This document shows positions 1 to 6,345 of a stretch of 11,071 bases of DNA, in pieces. Position numbers and translations under genes: made by a program. The notes beneath the pieces are model-generated. The model saw nothing but the letters and a program-made list of their open reading frames with translations. It was not told where the DNA came from and made no database searches. Source of the DNA: an uncultured Angelakisella sp. (GTDB lineage Bacteria; Bacillota; Clostridia; Oscillospirales; Ruminococcaceae); the NCBI GenBank assembly GCA_937914895.1, contig CALGIL010000084.1:1-11071 (forward strand). Direction: 5' to 3'. Every line of letters starts with the position of its first letter. The stretch's first letter is position 1.

Positions 1-853
1 CCTGCTCCGCCGCCGCCCCATACAGCTCCGCCGCACGCGCCGGGTCTTTTTCCACGCCGTGGCCGTTTTCGTAACAGTCGCCCAGCAGGTACTGCGCACG
101 CGGATACTTCTGTTCCGCCGCCTTGGCAAACCAGCCGGCGGCGGCTTCGTGATTTTCCTCCACCCCGATGCCATTGTAATAGCAATAACCCAGATTGCAC
201 TGTGCCGGCGCGTAGTCCTGCTCCGCCGCCTGGCGGTACAGCTCCGCGGCCTTTGCCTTGTCCTCCTTTACGCCATGGCCGTTTTCATAGCAAAGGCCCA
301 GCAGGCACTGCGAGCGGGAATGCTCCTGCCGGGCGCCCTTTTGAAACCAGCCGGCGGCCTCCCCGTAATCTTCTTCCACCCCGGTTCCGCTGTAATAGCA
401 ATAACCCAGATTGCACTGCGCCGGCGCGTAGTCCTGCTCCGCCGCCTGGCGGTACAGCCCCAGCGCCCTTTCCATATCCTGTTCCACACCATGCGCGTAT
501 TCGCTGCATTCCCCCAGCAAAAACTGTGCGCGGGGGTACCCCTGTCCGGCCGCTTTGGCAAACCATTCCGCGGCCTGCCCGGCGTCCTCCTCCACGGCAA
601 TTCCGCGGTAATAAAAAAAGCCCAGATTGCACTGCGCCGGGGCATAGTCCTGCTCGGCAGCCCAAAGGTACAGCTCCGCCGCCCTGTCCTGATCCATTTC
701 TGTCCCCTGCCCGGTCTCATAGCACAGGCCCAGGGCGCACTGCGCGGAGGGCAGCCCCGCCTCCGCCGCCTCGCGGTACAGGGAGGCGGCCTTCTCGTAA
801 TCCCGCTCTGTGCCAATCCCGTTTTCATAGCACACGCCCAAATTGTACTGCGC
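1..853 (-). repeat. Tandem 108-bp Sel1 units arranged as a 216-bp higher-order repeat
   Basis: Eight successive 108-bp units (36 codons) fill this stretch. Alternate units resemble each other more than their neighbours, giving a 216-bp super-period. The segment starting CCCAGATTGCACTG on the plus strand recurs at 189, 405 and 621, exactly 216 bases apart, and the copies at 189 and 405 are almost identical for about 60 bases. This suggests recent duplication of two-repeat blocks. The array continues past the left edge. Confidence 0.85.
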
Positions 854-1132
854 GGAAAGATCCCCCTGCTCGGCGGCCTGCCAAAACCAGTAAAAGGCCT
901 TGTCATAATCCTGCTTTACGCCGCCTGTTCCTCTATAATAACGAAGGGCAAGCTGATGCTTTGCCTCCATATCACTGTCCTCGGCCCTTGCAATCAGCTC
1001 CTGCAGGTTTTCCCGCTGCTGCTCCACGGTGGCCACGGCACTGCGAATAAGCTGCGGGTCGATAAAGACAAGCTGATATGGGTCCCTGGGTTCCGCTTCG
1101 CCGTTTTTTTCGTAATTTCTTTCGTTTTGCAT
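1..1132 (-). CDS. Sel1-like repeat protein, C-terminus cut by window edge
   Basis: The reverse frame is open from an ATG at 1132 to the left edge, giving 377 residues with no stop. A strong AAAGGAG site 7 bases upstream supports this start. No signal peptide or membrane segment is visible, so a cytoplasmic protein is likely. Residues 1-50 are charged and partly helical. From about residue 57 the protein is built of Sel1-like repeats (alpha-alpha solenoid, TPR relatives) of the form AQxxLGxCYxxGxGVxxD...AAxWFxKAAEQ. They begin near residues 57, 94, 130, 166, 202, 238, 274, 310 and 346, exactly 36 apart after the first. The ninth is truncated. Such proteins usually act as protein-protein scaffolds, but the partner cannot be told from sequence. 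Several repeats carry paired cysteines in QCxLGxC. The gene lies 139 bases downstream of the EAL gene on the same strand. The family call is firm; the role is unknown. Confidence 0.9.
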   Translation of the reverse strand, partial: MQNERNYEKNGEAEPRDPYQLVFIDPQLIRSAVATVEQQRENLQELIARAEDSDMEAKHQLALRYYRGTGGVKQDYDKAFYWFWQAAEQGDLSAQYNLGVCYENGIGTERDYEKAASLYREAAEAGLPSAQCALGLCYETGQGTEMDQDRAAELYLWAAEQDYAPAQCNLGFFYYRGIAVEEDAGQAAEWFAKAAGQGYPRAQFLLGECSEYAHGVEQDMERALGLYRQAAEQDYAPAQCNLGYCYYSGTGVEEDYGEAAGWFQKGARQEHSRSQCLLGLCYENGHGVKEDKAKAAELYRQAAEQDYAPAQCNLGYCYYNGIGVEENHEAAAGWFAKAAEQKYPRAQYLLGDCYENGHGVEKDPARAAELYGAAAEQ

Positions 1133-1139
1133 CCGATGA

Positions 1140-1146
1140 CTCCTTT
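1140..1146 (-). promoter_or_regulatory. Ribosome binding site of the Sel1 gene
   Basis: AAAGGAG on the minus strand lies 7 bases before the ATG at 1132. It fixes the start of the left-edge gene, which has no stop codon in the window. Confidence 0.75.
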
Positions 1147-1153
1147 GTCTCCC

Positions 1154-1181
1154 GTTCCAGGGCTTTGTCACGCCCTGGAAC
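1154..1181 (-). promoter_or_regulatory. Perfect inverted repeat in the Sel1 leader
   Basis: GTTCCAGGGC (1154-1163) and GCCCTGGAAC (1172-1181) are perfect 10-base complements around an 8-base loop. On the minus strand the hairpin ends 7 bases before the ribosome site of the Sel1 gene. No T-run follows on either strand, so it does not look like an intrinsic terminator. It could be an operator or an mRNA leader structure affecting translation. The remaining bases between the EAL stop and this element show no convincing promoter. Confidence 0.5.
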
Positions 1182-1271
1182 AACTGTGTCTTTTGATCCT
1201 GCTGTTTGACGCAATCCGCGCTCAAGCTGTTCCCGCGCACCGCATCGGCCGAATATGCAAGGCTCCCCTAT

Positions 1272-2114
1272 TTATTCCGCATATGAAAAAAGCCCTTGCT
1301 TCCACGGACCGTTTGCAGCAAGAGGAAAACCGCATTCTTTCTTTGAAAGCCAATACTCAAGCTCCTGCTTTGTCAGGGCGCCGGCATAGTAAAAGCCCTG
1401 CGCGTTTTTATGCTGGAAGCGCTTTAAATAATCCACCTGCGCTTTTGTTTCGATTCCTTCGTATACGACCTCCAGATGCAGGGCCTGGGCCAAATCCAGA
1501 ATGCCCTTCAGGATGCTCTGGTTGACTTTGTCCGTGGCAAGGTCCTTTAAAAATATCCGGTCTATTTTCAGCACATCAATGGGCAGTGTTTTGAGGCAGA
1601 ACAGGGAGGAATACCCGGTTCCAAAATCGTCCATGGCAATCCGGATGCCATAGTCCCGCAGGATTCCAAGTCTTTCCGCTATCTCTTCGCAGTCCCGGAC
1701 AAAGGCTGTTTCCGTAATTTCCAGCTCGATACAGCGGCTGTCAACGCGATATGTTTTCAGGCAGCGGATCAGCCTGCGGGGGAAGTCCTCCCGGCACAAA
1801 TCCCTTCGGGAGATGTTGACCGATACGGGCAGGGCCGGCATCCCCCGTGCCCGCCACTCCCCCAGGCATTGGCATACATATTCCAGCACATAAAAGGTGA
1901 GCGCGGTAATGTCCCCCGTCTCTTCCGCCGCCGGGATGAAGAGTTCGGGAGAAACGGTGCTGCCGTCTTTTCTGTTCCAGCGCAGAAGCGCTTCTAATCC
2001 GATACATTTTTCTGTCTGCATATCAACCTTGGGCTGATATACAACCAAAAATTCCTGCCTGTCCATTGCCCGCCGAAAGGATTGGGACATTATGTTAAAA
2101 TTCTCCGTTGTCAT
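1272..2114 (-). CDS. Stand-alone EAL-domain cyclic-di-GMP phosphodiesterase
   Basis: This 280-residue protein is an almost minimal EAL domain, the family that hydrolyses c-di-GMP to pGpG. Visible key positions are EALLRW (41-46), SVNIS with N100, LEITE (131-135), DDFGTGYSS (162-170), LKID with K183, EGIET with E219, and QGFYY with Q239. All metal- and substrate-binding positions expected of an active enzyme therefore appear present. No GGDEF, PAS or membrane segment is seen, so it should be cytoplasmic. The ATG at 2114 has only a weak AAAGG site 5 bases upstream, and a short in-frame extension with an alternative start such as CTG cannot be excluded. A 71-base gap separates it from the upstream sortase gene, with no terminator visible between them. 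Co-transcription with the pilus genes and control of them by c-di-GMP are inferences. Confidence 0.93.
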   Translation of the reverse strand: MTTENFNIMSQSFRRAMDRQEFLVVYQPKVDMQTEKCIGLEALLRWNRKDGSTVSPELFIPAAEETGDITALTFYVLEYVCQCLGEWRARGMPALPVSVNISRRDLCREDFPRRLIRCLKTYRVDSRCIELEITETAFVRDCEEIAERLGILRDYGIRIAMDDFGTGYSSLFCLKTLPIDVLKIDRIFLKDLATDKVNQSILKGILDLAQALHLEVVYEGIETKAQVDYLKRFQHKNAQGFYYAGALTKQELEYWLSKKECGFPLAANGPWKQGLFSYAE

Positions 2115-2185
2115 CGCCGCCTTTTGAGTCAGATTCGTATGAAGATACCAATCTTTTACGCGGAAATCATCCGGGTGTGCCTGTA

Positions 2186-2950
2186 TTAAGGGGCCGCCGC
2201 CTCGTCCCGGGGCCTTAAAACGCCGACCACAAAATACCGTGCGTCGTCAAAGTCATAGCTACAGGTGGACAGCACAAGGATGCGGTCTTCCTGCGAACAA
2301 GCGGCCCTGCTGTCAAAGGTGGTATGGTATGCCGCATAGTCCAGCAGGCTTTCCAGGTTGGCTTCGTACATAAACGCCCGGTCGCGCCACTGCCCTGCCG
2401 CAATTCCGCATCCGTACAGCAGATCCACGCGGTAGTCCCCCCATAGGGTATCCAGGTACAGGCAGGGGTGCGCCTCGTAATAGGCCTGCTTTTTGTACTG
2501 TTCCAGCGTGCCGAACATCTTTTCCGACTTCATATTGTGGCCGTATATAATATTCAGGCGGCCGGAAAAATCGGAGGGGTTGTTATAGTCCAAAAACAGA
2601 CTGCCGTTTGCGTGATAGGTCCCGTCGGGCAAATGGCGCAGGTACTGGTTGTAGTCCTCCGCCCGCATGACGGGGTAGTCGATGGCCGTGCCCGGACCAT
2701 ACAGCCAGGCAACGGCGTCCGGATTGATGGCCTGAAGCTTTTCAAAGTCAACCGTTCTGTCCGGTGCTTCCGCATTTGGCGCCTCCGGCGGGGCCGTTAC
2801 GGCTTGCAGCAGTTCCTCGTATGCCCGGTCGCCCCGGGCGTACATATTCTGTATATTCCACAGCTCACGGCCGCACCACGCCATTACGCAGACGGAGGCG
2901 GCCAGCAGCAGCCATGCAAGATTTCTTTTCCATTTCATTTTTTCAGCCAC
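2186..2950 (-). CDS. srtB: Class B sortase (second sortase of the pilus cluster)
   Basis: This 254-residue cysteine transpeptidase has an N-terminal membrane anchor (about residues 11-27) and an extracellular sortase domain. The catalytic triad is visible as YGHN (H138), LSTCS (C230) and DARYFVVG (R238). The MFGTLEQY...YYEAHP stretch after the histidine is typical of class B enzymes. The chosen start is a GTG at 2950, 11 bases after the upstream pilin stop. The ATG at codon 5 is an alternative, since AGGTG sits 11 bases before it. Unlike the other sortase here, it lacks a C-terminal membrane helix. Position after the ancillary pilin suggests it handles that protein or wall anchoring, but the substrate cannot be assigned from sequence alone. 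Confidence 0.93.
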   Translation of the reverse strand: MAEKMKWKRNLAWLLLAASVCVMAWCGRELWNIQNMYARGDRAYEELLQAVTAPPEAPNAEAPDRTVDFEKLQAINPDAVAWLYGPGTAIDYPVMRAEDYNQYLRHLPDGTYHANGSLFLDYNNPSDFSGRLNIIYGHNMKSEKMFGTLEQYKKQAYYEAHPCLYLDTLWGDYRVDLLYGCGIAAGQWRDRAFMYEANLESLLDYAAYHTTFDSRAACSQEDRILVLSTCSYDFDDARYFVVGVLRPRDEAAAP

Positions 2951-2961
2951 ACCTGACCCGG

Positions 2962-4050
2962 TTACTGCGCCGCGCAGTTTTCCGCCCTGCGCTTATGGAA
3001 CCGCAGGAGATAAACGGCGCAGCACACCGCCGTAAGGGCGGCAAGGGCCATTGTCAGAAGCAGGGCCGAGGCGTTGGTGTCATCGCCGGTATTGGGCCCG
3101 TCAATTCCCGCGCCGCCGTCCGGCCCCTGGCCAACATTTTTATTTTCCTTCTCCCGGCGGGTAATACTGTATTCGTTGATAAACGTAAAGTTATCCACGA
3201 AACTATTGGCGGCGTTAGTAACCGTCCGGTTCAAAATCAGTTCGTGGCTGGTATTCTCCGTTACCGTGTCCGTAATGGTGTAGACCTGCGTATCGTAGGC
3301 ATATCTGGTTATGCCGTTGTCAAGCTCCGAAACGGTATAGTAATAGGTCCCCGCTTTGGTGTAGCTCCAGGTGCCAAACTCTTTTTGGCCGGGGCCCGTA
3401 ATCCCGATCAGCTTGACGCCGTCCCTGCTGCCGGCGGGCATGGGGTTGGTTTTATCCCCAGCCTGCAGCTTAAACGTAAAATTGCCCTTTCTTTTGGGGC
3501 TGCCCATCACCGTCTTTTTCACGGGCGGGTCCACCATCAGGGCGGGGTCGGTGGGCTTGGGAGCCCATCTGTTTTCAAACCGAATTTCCTGTACTTTTTC
3601 ATGGTTGGATTTTGCGATAACGATGTCCGCGTTTCCCCCGTAGTCAACATAGACCGTAACGGTGTACACCTCGTCATCATAGGTATAGCCCGCAGCTGGA
3701 GGAAAAGGAACCTCCTGGGCAATTTCATAGACATAGCTTCCGGCTGTTTGGGGAAATGTGATGGGATTTGAAGCATAACTGGCTGTGCCATCGATACCAA
3801 AGGAATAGCTGTCGCCTGCAACGCCAGACGGCATGGGGGCGCCCGGCGTCTTTGCCGTCATCTGGTAGCTAAACACCTTGGGAACAGCAGTCCACGTACC
3901 ATCATTGGTAAACGTCTGATGAACCGTTAGTGTAAGGGGGTTGTTTACAGGCGCAGCAAAGGCCGTCTGTGCAGAGAACGCCATGATGGACAAAACCAAA
4001 AGGCACAGCAGCGCCGCCCGTTTGCATTTGTTTTTTATCATATGTTCCAT
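2962..4050 (-). CDS. Ancillary pilin with two FctA/Spy0128-like isopeptide domains
   Basis: A 362-residue secreted wall protein. A signal peptide (about 1-32, ending AFA) is followed by two beta domains of the streptococcal pilin isopeptide type. Domain 1 (about 35-162) shows YEIAQE with E109 and FENRW with N160. Domain 2 (about 170-295) shows VKKTV with K178/K179, SELDN with E242 and FINEY with N292. A linker leads to the sorting signal GPNTGDD (318-324), a membrane helix (about 329-349) and a basic tail. Domain 1 has H44-Q45 where the bond-forming lysine is expected, so its internal cross-link is doubtful. An AAGGAG site 9 bases before the ATG fits this start. Lying between two sortase genes, it is probably an ancillary or basal subunit; that role is inferred. 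No canonical YPK pilin motif is visible. Confidence 0.88.
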   Translation of the reverse strand: MEHMIKNKCKRAALLCLLVLSIMAFSAQTAFAAPVNNPLTLTVHQTFTNDGTWTAVPKVFSYQMTAKTPGAPMPSGVAGDSYSFGIDGTASYASNPITFPQTAGSYVYEIAQEVPFPPAAGYTYDDEVYTVTVYVDYGGNADIVIAKSNHEKVQEIRFENRWAPKPTDPALMVDPPVKKTVMGSPKRKGNFTFKLQAGDKTNPMPAGSRDGVKLIGITGPGQKEFGTWSYTKAGTYYYTVSELDNGITRYAYDTQVYTITDTVTENTSHELILNRTVTNAANSFVDNFTFINEYSITRREKENKNVGQGPDGGAGIDGPNTGDDTNASALLLTMALAALTAVCCAVYLLRFHKRRAENCAAQ

Positions 4051-4056
4051 CCGTTC

Positions 4057-5016
4057 TTACTCCTTACCGGTGTTCTCCGCACCATCTTTAAGCTGCCTGC
4101 GCTTTTTGTATAAACAGACCATAACCATGCCCATGAGAAGCAGAATGATGCCAATTGCCAGCACCCATACCCACAGGGGAAGGCCGGCCAAACGGTTTAT
4201 CTGCCGGTCAATTGCCGCCAGTGCGCCGGTACTGTCCGTCTCTTCCGGCCCAAAGGGATTGTCGTACACCCGGTCCATCATTTTTGCGGCAAGAATATCC
4301 CGTCCGTTGGTGCTTTCCGACGAGCAGGTGGTAAGAAGCACAATGCGGTCTTCCGCCGTCACGCCAATATCGCGGGTGTATATCGCCTGCCGGAGGAGAT
4401 TGTCCAAATACCCCTGCCGGGCCTCCTGCCCCGAAACGCCCGCCGCAAAGACCGACGTGTCGTAGGCGTCCACATGCAAAAAGGCAAAAAACTCCAGCCC
4501 GTGGTCGCCGCCGTCGTAGTACAGATTGCCGTACTGCCTGGCGTCAAAGTAGTCTTTGCCGGCAAAAAGCCCAATTTCGCCAAACATGGCCTGTTTTTCC
4601 ATGTGGTGCCCATAAAAAATGGTGTTGAAGTCGGAAAAATCCCGCCGGTTGCCGCTGTCAATAAAAATACTGCCCGAAAGGGAATACTCCCCCTGCGCGT
4701 TGGTGTTGACATACTTCATGTTGTCTTCGCCCTGGGTGACGGGATAGTCGATGTGCGTTCCATACACCGTCAGCCACGCAAACACTTCCGGGTTGAGCGC
4801 CCGAAGCTCCCCAAAGGATTTGCCCTCGTCCCGGGCGCTGGGCTTATAGACCTCGTAGTGCGCGGCGTCCGCCGCGTTATAAAGCTGGGTGGAATCCCAC
4901 AGGGCGTAACCGCTGAAGGCGACCAGCAGCAGAATCAAAAGCAGCACAAAAAAGTTGACCATGCCGTCTGCCGCGCGAATTGCCATTCTTCCAATTTTTT
5001 CTGCGGTTACGCCCAT
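4057..5016 (-). CDS. srtB: Class B sortase with extra C-terminal membrane helix
   Basis: A 319-residue sortase, longer than the other because of its tail. An N-terminal membrane helix (about 19-40) precedes the catalytic domain, with FYGHH (H137), LTTCS (C231) and NGRDILAAK (R239) as the likely triad. The MFGEIGLF segment after the histidine is of class B type. Residues about 279-302 form a second membrane helix followed by a basic cytoplasmic tail, so the enzyme is held at both ends. Gram-positive pilus polymerases often carry such a C-terminal anchor. The gene begins 17 bases after the likely shaft pilin, with AAGGA 7 bases before the ATG, and it is the best candidate for the pilus polymerase. 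Its last two sense codons, AAG GAG, form the ribosome site of the next gene. Confidence 0.93.
   Translation of the reverse strand: MGVTAEKIGRMAIRAADGMVNFFVLLLILLLVAFSGYALWDSTQLYNAADAAHYEVYKPSARDEGKSFGELRALNPEVFAWLTVYGTHIDYPVTQGEDNMKYVNTNAQGEYSLSGSIFIDSGNRRDFSDFNTIFYGHHMEKQAMFGEIGLFAGKDYFDARQYGNLYYDGGDHGLEFFAFLHVDAYDTSVFAAGVSGQEARQGYLDNLLRQAIYTRDIGVTAEDRIVLLTTCSSESTNGRDILAAKMMDRVYDNPFGPEETDSTGALAAIDRQINRLAGLPLWVWVLAIGIILLLMGMVMVCLYKKRRQLKDGAENTGKE
4060..4065 (-). promoter_or_regulatory. Ribosome site formed by the end of the upstream sortase gene
   Basis: AAGGAG on the minus strand is the last two sense codons of the upstream sortase and lies 9 bases before the ancillary pilin ATG. The two genes are separated by only 6 bases, which suggests translational coupling. 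Confidence 0.7.
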
Positions 5017-5033
5017 AGGGAATTCCTTTCTGG

Positions 5034-6275
5034 TTAGTTTTCGTTAGAGCTCTTTTTGCGGGATTTAATTACCACATAGGCTGCCATGGCGCCAATTGCC
5101 AGCAGGATCATGGCGATAAAGGGAAGATCGTTTGTGGAAATGCCGGTGGGGGTGATGGCGGTCGCATTGACCTCGTTGGTAAAGGCCGCCGTATTTTCAC
5201 CCGCGCCCAGGCGGGCTTCGCCGGTGCTGACCTCCGCGCCATACCCAGGAGTCGGAATATTGCTGCTGCTGCCGCCCAGGGTCAGGGCGATGGAGCCTTG
5301 GTAGTTGGCCACGGCGGTTTCCTTTGCCGTAAAGGTGGAGCCTACCAGCATGTCCACAAAGGCAACCGACTGGCCGTGCTTGAGGTTGATGTTCAAGGGA
5401 GTGCCCGGGGTCACTGCGATGCAGGGCTTGCCACTTCCATCGGTGGTGGCTGTAAAGTTGGTGCCTTCACCGTTGGCGGCTACGGGGGCGATGATTCCAG
5501 TTGCATCCTTCAGATAGGCAAGGTAGGTTACAGTGCCGGTTTGGGTGGCCGCTATGGTGGTGTCAATCTGGAAGGGGAAGTACCTGTTGTAGTCGGCCTT
5601 GGGACTTTGGGCCACCGTCTTGCTGACGGTCATGGCGGGGTCCGCTGCGGTGTGGCCCCCATTCCCCTCATACACGTTGGTAAAGACGAACCCGGTGGAG
5701 GTGTCAATTTTGGCGACACGATCTCCTGTGGAGGGGTCAAGGGTCCACACAACGATGTCGGCCACCTTGAAGCCGCTGGGGGAGTCATTTTCCACATACG
5801 CCACCACCTGATACTTCACGGTGGAGTCGGTCATGGTTTCGCCGGTTGCGGCGTTGGTGTATGTAGTCGGTCTTTCTGCAATTTCATAGACGTACATACC
5901 GGGAGCTGTCCAGGCGACGCCGTCAAAAATCTTGCCGGATGCCTTGGTATAGGTGTCCAGTCCGGTGTTGGTCACAGGGGTGTCCGTACTGAGAACGTCA
6001 ATCTGAATGGCATTGGGGATGGGCATCTGCACGCCGTTGACCAGCGTATTCCCATCTGTGTCGTAGTACTTGGCCGTAAAGTCGAAGTAGAAGCTGAACC
6101 CTGCGGCGGCGGGAATGGGCGTACCCTGGGGCGTTTGCAGTACCTTTTGAATGTGTACATCATCGTTCCCAGCAGGACCCGGATCTGCAAAGGCGGCTGT
6201 CATGCCGCCCAGGCACAGGACCGCTGCCAATGTCAGCGACAGCAGCGATTTAAAAGTCTTACTGCACTTCATCAT
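5034..6275 (-). CDS. Likely major pilin (shaft), FctA/Spy0128-like
   Basis: A 413-residue secreted pilin. The signal peptide (about 1-30, ending AAFA) is followed by two isopeptide-type beta domains. Domain 1 (about 38-203) has K44 in HIQKV, E131 in YEIAE and N200 in FTNVY. Domain 2 (about 213-370) has K219 in TVSKTV, E319 in TAKET and N367 in FTNEV. Both domains therefore keep the Lys/Glu/Asn set for an intramolecular bond. The C-terminus reads ITPTGIS (374-380), then a membrane helix (about 385-403) and a basic tail. TPTG resembles the (E/Q)VPTG signal of group A streptococcal FctA rather than LPXTG. Two adjacent ATGs are possible starts: AAGGAG is 5 bases from the first and 8 from the second (6272). 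The SipA-like gene upstream and polymerase-like sortase downstream support the shaft role. No canonical YPK pilin motif is seen. Confidence 0.9.
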   Translation of the reverse strand: MMKCSKTFKSLLSLTLAAVLCLGGMTAAFADPGPAGNDDVHIQKVLQTPQGTPIPAAAGFSFYFDFTAKYYDTDGNTLVNGVQMPIPNAIQIDVLSTDTPVTNTGLDTYTKASGKIFDGVAWTAPGMYVYEIAERPTTYTNAATGETMTDSTVKYQVVAYVENDSPSGFKVADIVVWTLDPSTGDRVAKIDTSTGFVFTNVYEGNGGHTAADPAMTVSKTVAQSPKADYNRYFPFQIDTTIAATQTGTVTYLAYLKDATGIIAPVAANGEGTNFTATTDGSGKPCIAVTPGTPLNINLKHGQSVAFVDMLVGSTFTAKETAVANYQGSIALTLGGSSSNIPTPGYGAEVSTGEARLGAGENTAAFTNEVNATAITPTGISTNDLPFIAMILLAIGAMAAYVVIKSRKKSSNEN

Positions 6276-6280
6276 CTTAT

Positions 6281-6286
6281 CTCCTT
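6281..6286 (-). promoter_or_regulatory. Ribosome binding site of the likely major pilin
   Basis: AAGGAG on the minus strand is followed by tandem ATGs at 6275 and 6272, with spacings of 5 and 8 bases. The spacing slightly favours the second ATG. Confidence 0.7.
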
Positions 6287-6310
6287 ATTCGTTTAATAGC
6301 TTTATATAAC

Positions 6311-6345
6311 CATGGGAGTGGCTTTGGGCGGCGCCCTTCCCCATG
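6311..6345 (-). promoter_or_regulatory. Stem-loop in the gap before the likely major pilin
   Basis: The 70-base gap between the SipA-like gene and the pilin is the largest in the pilus cluster. It contains a nested inverted repeat: outer arms CATGGG (6311-6316) and CCCATG (6340-6345), inner arms GGGC (6326-6329) and GCCC (6333-6336). AT-rich sequence follows on the minus strand, but no T-run, so an intrinsic terminator is unlikely. An mRNA-processing or stabilising structure that raises pilin expression is possible but unproven. Confidence 0.4.

Noticed and set aside
1154..1181. Intrinsic terminator for the EAL gene
   Set aside because: The stem is good but no T-run follows on the minus strand, and the hairpin abuts the next gene's ribosome site.
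59..1525. 488-residue open frame on the plus strand
   Set aside because: It is antisense to the Sel1 and EAL genes, mirrors their 108-base repeats, and shows no domain of its own. It is a stop-poor shadow of repetitive GC-rich DNA.
2764..3771. 335-residue open frame on the plus strand
   Set aside because: It is antisense to the sortase and pilin, whose signal peptide, catalytic or isopeptide motifs and ribosome sites are all coherent on the minus strand.
5298..6296. 332-residue open frame on the plus strand
   Set aside because: It is the antisense shadow of the likely major pilin, with Gly/Val/His-rich composition and no recognisable domain.
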